From the NCBI RefSeq assembly GCF_900258485.1, contig NZ_OGVE01000004.1:1-64000 (forward strand): 64,000 bases of DNA, read 5' to 3'. The notes under the pieces are model-generated. The model was not told where the DNA came from and searched no databases. It was given only the letters and a program-made list of their open reading frames with translations. Below are positions 45,082 to 52,757 of this stretch, piece by piece. The DNA is from Helcococcus massiliensis. Its GTDB lineage: Bacteria; Bacillota; Clostridia; Tissierellales; Peptoniphilaceae. Every line of letters begins with the position of its first letter. Positions within the stretch are counted from its first letter, which is position 1. Position numbers and translations under genes: made by a program.

Positions 45082-47013
45082 CTAATCTTTTTTATAAAAC
45101 TCACATTCAAATCCATCTGCATCAAGTATTAAACCTTTAGCCCAACTAGGTATTATGGACATAATTTTATTAACTTCTTCAATACTTGATGAATCTGTTT
45201 CTATTACAACTTCATCATGAATATGCATAACGATATTAAATCCTCTTTTTTCTAACCTCATCATAGCCTCAGCTAAAATATCTCTTGCTATAGCTTGGAT
45301 AATATTTTCCACAAACTTACCACCATAGGATTCTTGTCTTTCCCACTTATTTCCAACAACTATTCCTTCATAAACTATTGACTCTCCACCAAATCTATTC
45401 ATACCTATTCTTGCCTTTGGATAAGAAAGCCTTCTTTTTGAAGGAAGTTCAATAAATAAAATCCCTTTTTCATAGCTAATAACTAGATTTTTATATTTTT
45501 CTTTACCTTTTGTCTTAACTACTCTTTTTACAATTGAGTCAATATCCCACCATAAATTAACTATGTTAGGATTTGCCTCTCTCCAAGAATTAACTATTGA
45601 TTGAAGTTCATCTTCAGATAACCCCATCTCAATTCCTCCCATCGCCTTAAGTGCTCCTAATGCACCTTGATAACCACAGGCTAAAGTAGCAATCTTTCCT
45701 TTTTGTCTTAAATGAGAATTTTCTCCATGTTTTTCAACATTTACTCCAAACATTCTCGATGCTGTTTTACAATAAATATCCTCACCATTTTTAAAGGCAT
45801 CTAAAACCCATTGTTCTCCTGCAAGCCATGCAAGAACACGTGCTTCAATTGCTGAAAAGTCTGATACTATAAATCTTGATCCTTTCTTTGGGATAAAAGC
45901 TGTTCTAATTAGTTGAGATAAAACATCAGATGATGAGTCATATAACATTTCTAAGGTTTTAAATTCTTTATTTCTTACTAGATTTCTTGCAAGTTCTAAA
46001 TCATTTAGATTATTTCTCCTAAGATTTTGAACTTGAATTAATCTTCCTGAATATCTACCAGTCCTATTTGCTCCATAAAATTGTATAAGGCCTCTTGCAC
46101 GGTTATCTTTTCCTTTTACATTTTTCATAGCATCATATTTTCTTACAGAAGATTTAGATAATTCTAATCTTAGTTCTAGGACTTCTTTAATATCACCTTT
46201 AGCATTTTTTAGAGCTTTTTTTACATCTTTTTTAGATAGGGAATCTATCTCTAAACCTTTTTTATTTAGCCATTCTTTTAATTGTAAAGGAGAGTTTGGA
46301 TTTTCAAGACCAGTTAATTTTATTGCCCTATTCATATTCTCTTTCCTTAAAATTTCATCAAATATAATCGATGAATCAACTAAAATATCATCTATTAAAA
46401 TCCCTCTATCATTGATATTTTGATCTAACCAATAGTTACTCCATTCTGATTTAGGAAGAGGAAAAGCTGACAGTTTCTTTTTTATTTCCATTTCTGTTTC
46501 CACATCTCTTATGTTATATTCCTTGAAAGTCCTCCACTTTTCTAGATCATGATGTGGTAGATTTCTTGTCCTCATACCATTAGTGTTAGTTGGTTTACAA
46601 GGAATAGAAAAATATCTAATAAGAGATTTACCTTCATTCATTTTTCGTTTATCAAGTTTTAAAACTTCTCCATTCTTTTCAAGTGATAAAGGAAGTCCTA
46701 AGTATGCAGACCAAATCATGGTGCAATACCAACCTTTAGGTTCAAGTTTTTTATTTAGATATCTTGATAGACAGACTCTTTCAAAATTTGCATTAAATGC
46801 CCATTTTTCTATATTTTCATCACTAAGAGCTGATAGTATTTCTTTAGGAATTATCTCTCCTTTTTTTAAGTCTATAACCTGAACTTTTTTATCATCTATG
46901 GAGTATGCAAAGAGGAGGATTTCAAAATCCTCACTCTCTGCGTATTTATATGCTCCAGATTTTCCTAAATCTACTGAAGAATATGTTTCAATGTCTATGC
47001 TTATTTTTTTCAT
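45082..47013 (-). CDS. Phage DNA polymerase I-like (family A) polymerase
   Basis: This 643-residue polymerase has an N-terminal DnaQ-like 3'-5' exonuclease (MKKISIDIETYSSVDLGKSG with the DxE motif) and a C-terminal family A polymerase: motif A VSDFSAIEARVLAWLAGE, motif B LACGYQGALGALKAMGG, motif C MHIHDEVVIE. No 5'-3' nuclease domain. This is the replicative polymerase of the phage module. Overlaps the upstream 72-residue gene by 4 bp. Confidence 0.93.
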   Translation of the reverse strand: MKKISIDIETYSSVDLGKSGAYKYAESEDFEILLFAYSIDDKKVQVIDLKKGEIIPKEILSALSDENIEKWAFNANFERVCLSRYLNKKLEPKGWYCTMIWSAYLGLPLSLEKNGEVLKLDKRKMNEGKSLIRYFSIPCKPTNTNGMRTRNLPHHDLEKWRTFKEYNIRDVETEMEIKKKLSAFPLPKSEWSNYWLDQNINDRGILIDDILVDSSIIFDEILRKENMNRAIKLTGLENPNSPLQLKEWLNKKGLEIDSLSKKDVKKALKNAKGDIKEVLELRLELSKSSVRKYDAMKNVKGKDNRARGLIQFYGANRTGRYSGRLIQVQNLRRNNLNDLELARNLVRNKEFKTLEMLYDSSSDVLSQLIRTAFIPKKGSRFIVSDFSAIEARVLAWLAGEQWVLDAFKNGEDIYCKTASRMFGVNVEKHGENSHLRQKGKIATLACGYQGALGALKAMGGIEMGLSEDELQSIVNSWREANPNIVNLWWDIDSIVKRVVKTKGKEKYKNLVISYEKGILFIELPSKRRLSYPKARIGMNRFGGESIVYEGIVVGNKWERQESYGGKFVENIIQAIARDILAEAMMRLEKRGFNIVMHIHDEVVIETDSSSIEEVNKIMSIIPSWAKGLILDADGFECEFYKKD

Positions 47014-47228
47014 TTTCCATTAACTCTAAGGATGGTTTTTATCTCTCTTAATTCAGATAATATTCCTTCTTGTGCTCTTTTTAGTTCTATTAAAGTTTTC
47101 TTACTCAATTCTTTTTCTTCAAGTTTTGCTCTTCTTATACTAAATAAAGTATCTACAAAACTACTAGCTCCCATCATCACCATAATTACTAAAATTACAG
47201 TTATTACACCTTGTAAAACAATGTTCAT
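47010..47228 (-). CDS. Small phage membrane protein
   Basis: This 72-residue protein has one TM segment (about 6-26) followed by a basic/acidic helix (RRAKLEEKELSKKTLIELKR). No family recognised. GGAGG precedes the ATG. It lies between DUF2815 and the polymerase gene, 10 bp from the former. Its holin-like size is coincidental; no lysis gene is near. Confidence 0.65.
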   Translation of the reverse strand: MNIVLQGVITVILVIMVMMGASSFVDTLFSIRRAKLEEKELSKKTLIELKRAQEGILSELREIKTILRVNGK

Positions 47229-47238
47229 TTACTACCTC

Positions 47239-47790
47239 CTATGATAAAAAGTCATCTTCTTCATCTAGAGAATCAAAGTCATCTGATGCATTTGTTCTTC
47301 CACCTAGTGGATCTCCATCTCTTAGCTTTTGTACATTTCCAAGCCCAACAGCAACTCCTTTATTACCATTTGTGTTAAAGGCATAAAAGTTAAGTGAAAC
47401 CCTAGCATAAATTCCTGAATATATTTCAGATGTTTCTACTATTGGTTGAACCCTTCTATCTACTATTTGAGGCTGGGTGATAGAATTAGCATTTAAGAAA
47501 TATGAATTTTTGTATGCTTCATCATCTCTTTCTTCATCTCCATCTCTTAAAGGTAACTTAATAGTTTTAGGATTTGGCTTTTTGCCTCCAAATTTACCGA
47601 TACCTTCTTCAATTGCTGCATCTATTGCCTTTTGTATTGCTTCAAGTGTCTTTTTATCTGATTTTGGTATTATTACTGATGCTGAATATTTTTCTTTTCC
47701 ACCAGCTAAACTAGCTTTTGGTTCCCATAAATTTACATAGCTAAGTCTTACTTCTCCAGTTACTACCTTTGTTTTTCTTACAGTTGTCAT
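47239..47790 (-). CDS. DUF2815 phage ssDNA-binding-like protein
   Basis: This 183-residue protein contains KVVTGEVRLSYVNLWEPKAS and DRRVQPIVETSEIYSGIYAR, with a C-terminal acidic tail (DDFDSLDEEDDFLS) typical of single-stranded DNA-binding proteins. DUF2815 accompanies phage family A polymerases and is thought to bind ssDNA. The start was set at 47790 (MTTVRKTK) because GGAGGAG precedes it; it begins 1 bp after the DUF2800 stop. Confidence 0.88.
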   Translation of the reverse strand: MTTVRKTKVVTGEVRLSYVNLWEPKASLAGGKEKYSASVIIPKSDKKTLEAIQKAIDAAIEEGIGKFGGKKPNPKTIKLPLRDGDEERDDEAYKNSYFLNANSITQPQIVDRRVQPIVETSEIYSGIYARVSLNFYAFNTNGNKGVAVGLGNVQKLRDGDPLGGRTNASDDFDSLDEEDDFLS

Positions 47791-47791
47791 A

Positions 47792-48910
47792 TTATTTCTC
47801 CTCCTTAAATTCATCTTGTACAGTTTCTATATTTAATTCTTTTCTTTTATCTGAGTCTTTTACTAAGGTTGGCTTTCCTTTTGGCTTTATAAGTAAGTCA
47901 CCTAGTTCTTTCTCAAATTTTGTCTTTCCTACTAATTTAGTCATGGCTGTAATTCCTAAAATTTTCTTTTCATATGGATCAAGCCCCATTTCTTTAACTT
48001 TATTAATTACACTTTCTTCATTTATATATCTTCTGCTACTTCTTCCTTCAACAAGCTTAAAGCCTTGCCACTTCTTACCTTTTAGGGCTAAATCTAGTGC
48101 ATAAGACTTTATATCAGAAATAAAAGATTCCATCTCATCAACTCTTTTTAGAATTTTTTCTATTTCATAGTCTTCAAGCTCATCCGGATTTTTAAATTCA
48201 TCTTTTGCTATTTCTAAACAATACTCAGCTCTTTTTCTACAAGTATTTTTTGCTTTACAAAATCTACACCAATTTCCAACCTTAAATTCTCCCTCGCCCT
48301 TATATGCTAAATTTGCCATTGGCATAACTATTTCTTTGGCCCATTTATATAAATCATCTACACTTATTTCAAAGCTTGAGATGTTTTCTCGTCTAGGCTG
48401 AAAAATTGTAAGCTTTACAGTTTCGATATCATAAATTCCATCAAACAGATTTAATGCTCCAAGTCCATAAAGCATTAGTTGAGTATTGTTGTTTGCATCA
48501 ACTAAAACTCCCATCCCGTATTTCATATCAATAACATGTACTGTTTTTTCTGATACTATAATGCAGTCAGCAGTTCCAAATGAATCTTTAGCAAAACTAG
48601 ATAAATCAAGTCTTTGTTCTACTAATACTATTGGATCATCTACTTTTGAGATTTCCTCCATTACAAAATTTGCATAATCTGTTGTGTAGCCTTCCATTTC
48701 TTCATTGTAAAAATCTAAATCAGAAATATTTAAGTCTGCTTTTCTACCAAGTCTTTTATTTATTTTGTTTTCACCTAACCTATGAGCACATGATCCTTCA
48801 ATAGCATAAATACTTGTTTCTTCTTTATATTTTTGATTAAGTCTTACACTTGGCGGACAATTTATCCATCTTGAACTTGATGATGCTGATAATATTGCAT
48901 GATCGCTCAT
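47792..48910 (-). CDS. DUF2800 phage nuclease-like protein
   Basis: This 372-residue protein has HAILSASSSSRWINCPPSVR at the N-terminus, CAHRLGENKI, GTADCIIVSEKTVHVIDMKY and a four-Cys cluster near the C-terminus (WCRFCKAKNTCRKRAEYC), the layout of RecB/AddB-like PD-(D/E)xK nucleases with an iron-sulfur cluster. DUF2800 proteins occur in phage replication modules; recombination is the probable role. Overlaps its upstream neighbour by 4 bp. Confidence 0.88.
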   Translation of the reverse strand: MSDHAILSASSSSRWINCPPSVRLNQKYKEETSIYAIEGSCAHRLGENKINKRLGRKADLNISDLDFYNEEMEGYTTDYANFVMEEISKVDDPIVLVEQRLDLSSFAKDSFGTADCIIVSEKTVHVIDMKYGMGVLVDANNNTQLMLYGLGALNLFDGIYDIETVKLTIFQPRRENISSFEISVDDLYKWAKEIVMPMANLAYKGEGEFKVGNWCRFCKAKNTCRKRAEYCLEIAKDEFKNPDELEDYEIEKILKRVDEMESFISDIKSYALDLALKGKKWQGFKLVEGRSSRRYINEESVINKVKEMGLDPYEKKILGITAMTKLVGKTKFEKELGDLLIKPKGKPTLVKDSDKRKELNIETVQDEFKEEK

Positions 48911-49188
48911 TTAATCTCTCCTACATCTTTAAGTAGAGATTTATAATTTGAAGGGTCAATTTCAGATAATTTTTTTGCTCCATACTTTGAAAGCAATTCT
49001 CTAATTTCTTTTGTATGACCAAGTCTTGATTTATCTGCTAATATTTTTCTTACCTCTTCAATACTAATTTTCTTTTCTTCTTTTTTATCTACACTTTCAT
49101 CTTCAATACTTATAAGAAAATTACCAATGCTTGTTGCAAGACTTTCTGCTTCTTCTTTGATTTCTTTTAGCATCTTTATTCTTGACAT
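48907..49188 (-). CDS. Hypothetical phage protein
   Basis: This 93-residue protein has an acidic N-terminal helix and a C-terminal KSRLGHTKEIRELLSKYGAK followed by LSEIDPSNYKSLLKD, a pattern often seen in the gene just before DUF2800 in Firmicute phages. It may be a recombination accessory. GGAG precedes the ATG. Overlaps DUF2800 by 4 bp. Confidence 0.75.
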   Translation of the reverse strand: MSRIKMLKEIKEEAESLATSIGNFLISIEDESVDKKEEKKISIEEVRKILADKSRLGHTKEIRELLSKYGAKKLSEIDPSNYKSLLKDVGEIK

Positions 49189-49297
49189 TTTTTACTCCTT
49201 CCATGCTTTCTTTTAATACATCTTTTGCTAGTTTTTTTGTTACTACTGATATTGCAAATAAGGTTGCTGCCATTTCATCTATCTTTTCTTTTGGCAT
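49121..49297 (-). CDS. Small hypothetical phage protein
   Basis: This 58-residue basic protein (MPKEKIDEMAATLFAISVVT at the start, Lys/Arg-rich end) is set to begin at ATG 49297-49295, where GGAGG lies upstream. Its 3' end overlaps the next gene by 68 bp in another frame. The frame also extends to a GTG at 49315. No family recognised. Confidence 0.55.
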   Translation of the reverse strand: MPKEKIDEMAATLFAISVVTKKLAKDVLKESMEGVKNVKNKDAKRNQRRSRKSCNKHW

Positions 49298-49311
49298 TAG
49301 ATTTCCTCCTT

Positions 49312-49398
49312 TCACTATCCCTAGGACATCTAGGTTATATTTGAGTAAGTTTTCTCACCTCTCACTATCCCTAGGACATCTAAGTCTTTTTTGAGTAA
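49312..49398. repeat. Two direct copies of a ~37-bp element, 50 bp apart
   Basis: TCACTATCCCTAGGACATCT occurs at 49312 and again at 49362, and both copies are followed by a related tail ending in TTTGAGTAA or TTTGAGTAAT. On the minus strand both translate in the same way (LLKKDLDVLGIVRGE versus LLKYNLDVLGIVKGG), so they may derive from duplicated leader codons. They lie between the sigma-like gene and the 49297 gene, the second copy providing that gene's ribosome binding site context. Role unknown. Confidence 0.65.
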
Positions 49399-49399
49399 T

Positions 49400-49876
49400 C
49401 TAAATCCAATTTTTTAATTTTTCTTGTATTTGAGGAAGTAATTTTTTTATCCTGTTACTTACTGTCTTTTGAGAAATACCTAGTTTTTTTGCTATTTCTC
49501 TTTGACTAAATTCATTTATTAAATGAAGTTTCATAATCTTCATATCTTTTTCCGTAAAGGTTTTTAATACTTCATACAATTGTTCAAGTAAAATTAAGTA
49601 TGAAGTTTCTAAGAATACATCTTCTAAATCCTCTGGTTCAAAGCTAGAATTTTCTAAAGCTTGATCTAGTGAAAGATGTAGACCTTTAACCTCTTCAATA
49701 AATCCTTCTTTTAATGACCTTGATTTTGTATATAATTCATTGGTATTATTAAAATCTTTGTAGAGTCTTTGAACTCTTTTTTCTTCCCTCCAAATAGGTC
49801 TCATATATTCCTTGTAAACCTCTTCAGTAACTTCAACTTCTAAACCATCAATATCTAAAAATCTTTTTTTGTCCAT
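49400..49876 (-). CDS. Phage sigma-70-like regulator (paralogue 2)
   Basis: This 158-residue protein has a sigma-70 region 4-like helix-turn-helix at its end (about 110-155: FTEKDMKIMKLHLINEFSQR then EIAKKLGISQKTVSNRIKK). The N-terminal part contains EVYKEYMRPIWREEKRVQRL. It is a clear paralogue of the 50560 gene. The start is ATG 49876-49874 (MDKKRFLD), with AAAGG about 9 bp upstream; the in-frame ATG at 49885 lies inside the ribosome binding site. It is preceded by a structured leader. Confidence 0.85.
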   Translation of the reverse strand: MDKKRFLDIDGLEVEVTEEVYKEYMRPIWREEKRVQRLYKDFNNTNELYTKSRSLKEGFIEEVKGLHLSLDQALENSSFEPEDLEDVFLETSYLILLEQLYEVLKTFTEKDMKIMKLHLINEFSQREIAKKLGISQKTVSNRIKKLLPQIQEKLKNWI

Positions 49877-49910
49877 TTTTTGCATCCTTTCTGTAATTTG
49901 CTAATTACAA

Positions 49911-50055
49911 AGGGCGCAGGACAAAAATAGGATTGATGTTTGATAGCACCAATCCTTAATTACTAGCCTAAAATTAGGTATAAGAAAGAAGAGGTACTTC
50001 ATTTAAGATAGAAAGTGTTTACTTTCCATTCCTATATGTTGTATCTCAGCGCCCT
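49911..50055 (-). ncRNA. Candidate structured leader RNA upstream of the sigma-like gene
   Basis: On the minus strand AGGGCGC (50055-50049) can pair with GCGCCCT (49917-49911), closing a domain that holds three more hairpins: GAAAGT/ACTTTC (50011-50026), CCTAA/TTAGG (49967-49978) and an AGGATTG/CAATCCT stem (49929-49956) followed by ATTTTTG, which looks like a terminator. The sigma-like ATG lies 35 nt further on. The arrangement suggests attenuation: pairing of the outer stem or other factors would decide whether the internal terminator forms. No known riboswitch motif was recognised. No folding was run. Confidence 0.45.
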
Positions 50056-50088
50056 TATACGTAATCAGGCATAAGATTTATTTGTAAT

Positions 50089-50141
50089 AAAAAAAAGCCA
50101 GAGTTATTTCATAAACTTTTGTCTATAAAATAACTCCGGCT
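50089..50141 (-). terminator. Strong terminator after the 50178 gene
   Basis: On the minus strand AGCCGGAGTTATTTTATAGA and the matching arm AGCCAGAGTTATTTCATAAA (as its complement) form a ~20-bp stem with few mismatches, followed by eight T (plus A run 50089-50096). Confidence 0.85.
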
Positions 50142-50177
50142 ATTTGGTAACTCTTTTGGCTCTCTTGCTCGGTAGTT

Positions 50178-50360
50178 TTACTTTAACTTTTCTACTTTTT
50201 TAGCTGCTTTTATCTGACCTTCAAAATCAGATAACTTAATTCTTTTTACAACTTGATTCACTTTATATTCAATATGCTCCTCACCATTATCACCGCATAC
50301 ATAATCAAGTATTCTTGGTTTGTTCTTCCTACTATTAACTCTTATTGGTATTCTTCTCAT
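50178..50360 (-). CDS. Small basic phage protein
   Basis: This 60-residue basic protein (MRRIPIRVNSRKNKPRILDY start; VVKRIKLSDFEGQIKAAKKV) has no recognised family. GGGGA precedes the ATG. It is the first gene after a promoter with a LexA-like box and is followed by a strong terminator, so it may be a small early regulator made upon DNA damage. Confidence 0.65.
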   Translation of the reverse strand: MRRIPIRVNSRKNKPRILDYVCGDNGEEHIEYKVNQVVKRIKLSDFEGQIKAAKKVEKLK

Positions 50361-50455
50361 ATCTACATTCCCCTTAAAAAATTGATATTAGCGAGGCTTT
50401 AAGTGGGTTAATTTTTGCTAACGACCTCACACCTAGTCGTTTATTTGATAAATTC

Positions 50456-50485
50456 ATTATACGAAAAAGAACATTTGTTCGTCAA
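50456..50485 (-). promoter_or_regulatory. Promoter with a LexA (SOS) box between -35 and -10
   Basis: On the minus strand TTGACG (50485-50480), an 18-bp spacer and TATAAT (50461-50456) form a promoter. Within it lies CGAACAAATGTTCT (50481-50468), which matches the Gram-positive LexA consensus CGAACRNRYGTTYC at all positions but the last. LexA bound here would block RNA polymerase, and SOS induction would release the 50178 gene and possibly genes beyond its terminator. Motif reading only. Confidence 0.7.
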
Positions 50486-50559
50486 GCCGTATATTAAATT
50501 TAAAAGACAGATTCTCCTATACTATTTGGAATATCTGTCTTTGTATTTTTTACATTTTT

Positions 50560-51084
50560 TTAACTAATTAAATCTTTATAATCTTTAAAATTTTCTACTA
50601 ATATATCTCTATATTTTTTTAATCTATTACTTACTGTTTTTTGAGATAATTTAACTATTTTAGCGATTTCTCTTTGAGAAAGACCTTCTTCATAAGATAG
50701 TCTAATTATTTTCATATCAACATCATTGACATCTCCTAAAAATTTTAGATACTCATTAAAAAATTCTTTAAGACATATATCTTTTTCTAAATTAAAATTA
50801 TCCCTTATTGCTATTTTATTTCCATCTTCATCTTCTACATCAATTGATACTGGCATCTTTTTTGAAGAAATTATATCTTCTTGACTACGTCTATATCTTC
50901 TTTTATCTTCTCTCCACTCTAATTGCATATATGCCTTGTATACCTCTTCAGTAGTTTCTACTAAAATGCATTTTACAAACCTACTACCATGTTTTAATAT
51001 TTTAACTTCCTTTGAATCTATTCCAAAATCTCTTATTATTTCATCTGTTACTTCTAATTCAACAACTTTGGCTTTATTTTTCAT
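50560..51084 (-). CDS. Phage sigma-70-like regulator (paralogue 1)
   Basis: This 174-residue protein has a C-terminal sigma-70 region 4-like helix-turn-helix (DVDMKIIRLSYEEGLSQREI then AKIVKLSQKTVSNRLKK). It shares EVYKAYMQLEWREDKRRYRR with its paralogue at 49400. Such proteins drive transcription of phage genes. AAAGGA precedes the ATG. A large hairpin lies just upstream. It is the first gene of the leftward module. Confidence 0.85.
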   Translation of the reverse strand: MKNKAKVVELEVTDEIIRDFGIDSKEVKILKHGSRFVKCILVETTEEVYKAYMQLEWREDKRRYRRSQEDIISSKKMPVSIDVEDEDGNKIAIRDNFNLEKDICLKEFFNEYLKFLGDVNDVDMKIIRLSYEEGLSQREIAKIVKLSQKTVSNRLKKYRDILVENFKDYKDLIS

Positions 51085-51114
51085 TGATTATCCTTTCCGC
51101 CTTGGCTACTGCCA

Positions 51115-51221
51115 TTTGGCGAGGACAATCAAACTTAAAAGCGCACGACTAATAAGCGAGAATTAATAATAAGTGTCAAATTACCCTTAAAGTGATACTT
51201 ATTATTTTTATCCTCGCCAAA
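51115..51221. repeat. Nested inverted repeats upstream of the phage module
   Basis: The outer arms TTTGGCGAGGA (51115-51125) and TCCTCGCCAAA (51211-51221) are perfect complements. Inside, AATAATAAGT (51165-51174) pairs with ACTTATTATT (51197-51206). The surrounding DNA also has GC-rich pieces (GTCGCGCGCCG at about 51224). It lies between the divergent sigma-like and CGNR genes in a 451-bp gap. It could be a replication origin, a regulatory RNA or an operator. Confidence 0.6.
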
Positions 51222-51477
51222 CGTCGCGCGCCGTAAGGCTAAAATATTTTATGTTATTTTTTGCAATGCTTATGCTCTTTTACAGTTTGTTATATTTCAT
51301 CATCTATTCCTGAATTTTCAATTTACTTTTTATACTTTGATCATAAATTATTACTCCTTTCATATTTATTACATAAGCTATTACATGTATATTCTCCCAT
51401 TTTTTTATATGTAATATAACTCCAGCATTTTGCTTATTATATTTTTTATTAATAATGTGATACTTTATATTTTTATG

Positions 51478-51486
51478 TGATATAAT
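51478..51486 (+). promoter_or_regulatory. Extended -10 promoter of the CGNR-like gene
   Basis: TGATATAAT (51478-51486) is an extended -10 element 50 bp before the ATG. The element TGTGATA occurs here and again 20 bp upstream, which may be an operator pair. The rest of 51240-51470 shows no gene. Confidence 0.55.
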
Positions 51487-51535
51487 TTCATATATAATTA
51501 GAAAAATTTAAATAATTACTTATAAGGTGATATCG

Positions 51536-52735
51536 ATGGAAAGAGAATTTTTAACACAATTTACTTTTGAAAATAATAGTTGTGCATGTGATATTGAAAG
51601 TGTCATTGATGACATGAGTGGAAATTTAATAAAAAGAATTGCTCTTAAGGAAACAAAAGATCAAACTATAAAAATGGGATATATTTATGGTTCAGGGTTA
51701 AAAGTTTTAGGAGATAGAAAAAAGAGAGAAAAAAATAATGTACTTGGAGAGTTTTTAGGCATAAAAAAAGACGACATTGAATCTTACAAGTCGTACTTTG
51801 AAAAATATGGCTTTTTATTTAATACAAATCCTGATAGGTATACATCTATAAATACATCTGATTTATATTACTTACAAGAAAGTCTTTTAGCATTTGTTCA
51901 ACTGATGAACAACCAATATGATATAGATTTTAAGAATTCCATCAATACACAAGAACTTTTAGATGCTTGTATATTTCTTTTATTTAGAGAACCTAAAACA
52001 ATTAAAATAAATGATAGTATTGTTTTTGAAACAAAACAAAATTACATAATGAATATTGTTAATAATTCTATAAATCATAACGATGGTATAGAAGGGTTAA
52101 AGTACGAAGACAGAAATGGGCAAAAAATAGGATACTTTGAAATCTACGATTCTGTTTTTGAAACTACGATTAAGATTGATCAAGAAAAGTATTTAAAAAT
52201 TCTACAACATGAAAGACTCCCAAATTGGTGTAAAAAACTATTAAGAGTATATAAGAATAAAAATCAGCTCGTAAAAAATCATAAATGGCATAAAGTTTCT
52301 GATTTCCTTTATCATTTAGTATTTGATTTATCTCCATTTGATATGTATAACATAACCCTCGATGGGATATTCAATGATGAATTATATAAGGATTTAAAAC
52401 AAAATAAACAAATCTTTGATGCACTGATTTATACATCAAAATTATTATTAAGTGAAGAGTTTCAAAATAATCTAAAATCCGTACATCCCGTATATAATGT
52501 TTTAGATATGAAACCTGATTGGAAACTTCCATCATTGTTTAGTGCTATGTATTTCTCTTTGTTTTATCTTGACTCTTCTCAAGTAGGGTTAAGAAAATGT
52601 GCAAATCCAACATGTAATCAATATTTTGAAGTATCTAAAACCAACTCTAAAAAAAAATATTGTGATTCATTTACATGTGGCAACATAGTAAATCAAAGGC
52701 GATATCAACGAAAAAAAAGGGAGCAGCAAAAGTAA
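51536..52735 (+). CDS. CGNR-like zinc-finger protein
   Basis: This 399-residue protein has a long N-terminal region of unknown fold and a C-terminal zinc finger of the CGNR type: RKCANPTCNQYFEVSKTNSK then KKYCDSFTCGNIVNQRRYQR. The final R of CGNR is replaced by I, but Cys spacing and the Arg-rich tail match. CGNR proteins are putative regulators or nucleic-acid binders. The start was set at ATG 51536-51538, with AAGGTGA upstream; the frame extends to a GTG at 51527. Convergent with the restriction operon, it may belong to the defence locus. Confidence 0.72.
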   Translation: MEREFLTQFTFENNSCACDIESVIDDMSGNLIKRIALKETKDQTIKMGYIYGSGLKVLGDRKKREKNNVLGEFLGIKKDDIESYKSYFEKYGFLFNTNPDRYTSINTSDLYYLQESLLAFVQLMNNQYDIDFKNSINTQELLDACIFLLFREPKTIKINDSIVFETKQNYIMNIVNNSINHNDGIEGLKYEDRNGQKIGYFEIYDSVFETTIKIDQEKYLKILQHERLPNWCKKLLRVYKNKNQLVKNHKWHKVSDFLYHLVFDLSPFDMYNITLDGIFNDELYKDLKQNKQIFDALIYTSKLLLSEEFQNNLKSVHPVYNVLDMKPDWKLPSLFSAMYFSLFYLDSSQVGLRKCANPTCNQYFEVSKTNSKKKYCDSFTCGNIVNQRRYQRKKREQQK

Positions 52736-52757
52736 TTTACTTAAGCTGCTCTTTTTT
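52711..52757. terminator. Bidirectional terminator overlapping two gene ends
   Basis: GAGCAGC (52721-52727) and GCTGCTC (52745-52751) form a stem with A run at 52711-52718 and T run at 52752-52757. It covers the last codons of both the rightward CGNR-like gene and the leftward McrC-like gene, whose stops are 1 bp apart. Terminates both transcripts. Confidence 0.75.

Noticed and set aside
47010-47228. Holin
   Set aside because: Small with one TM segment, but located inside the replication operon and with no endolysin nearby; left as a small membrane protein.
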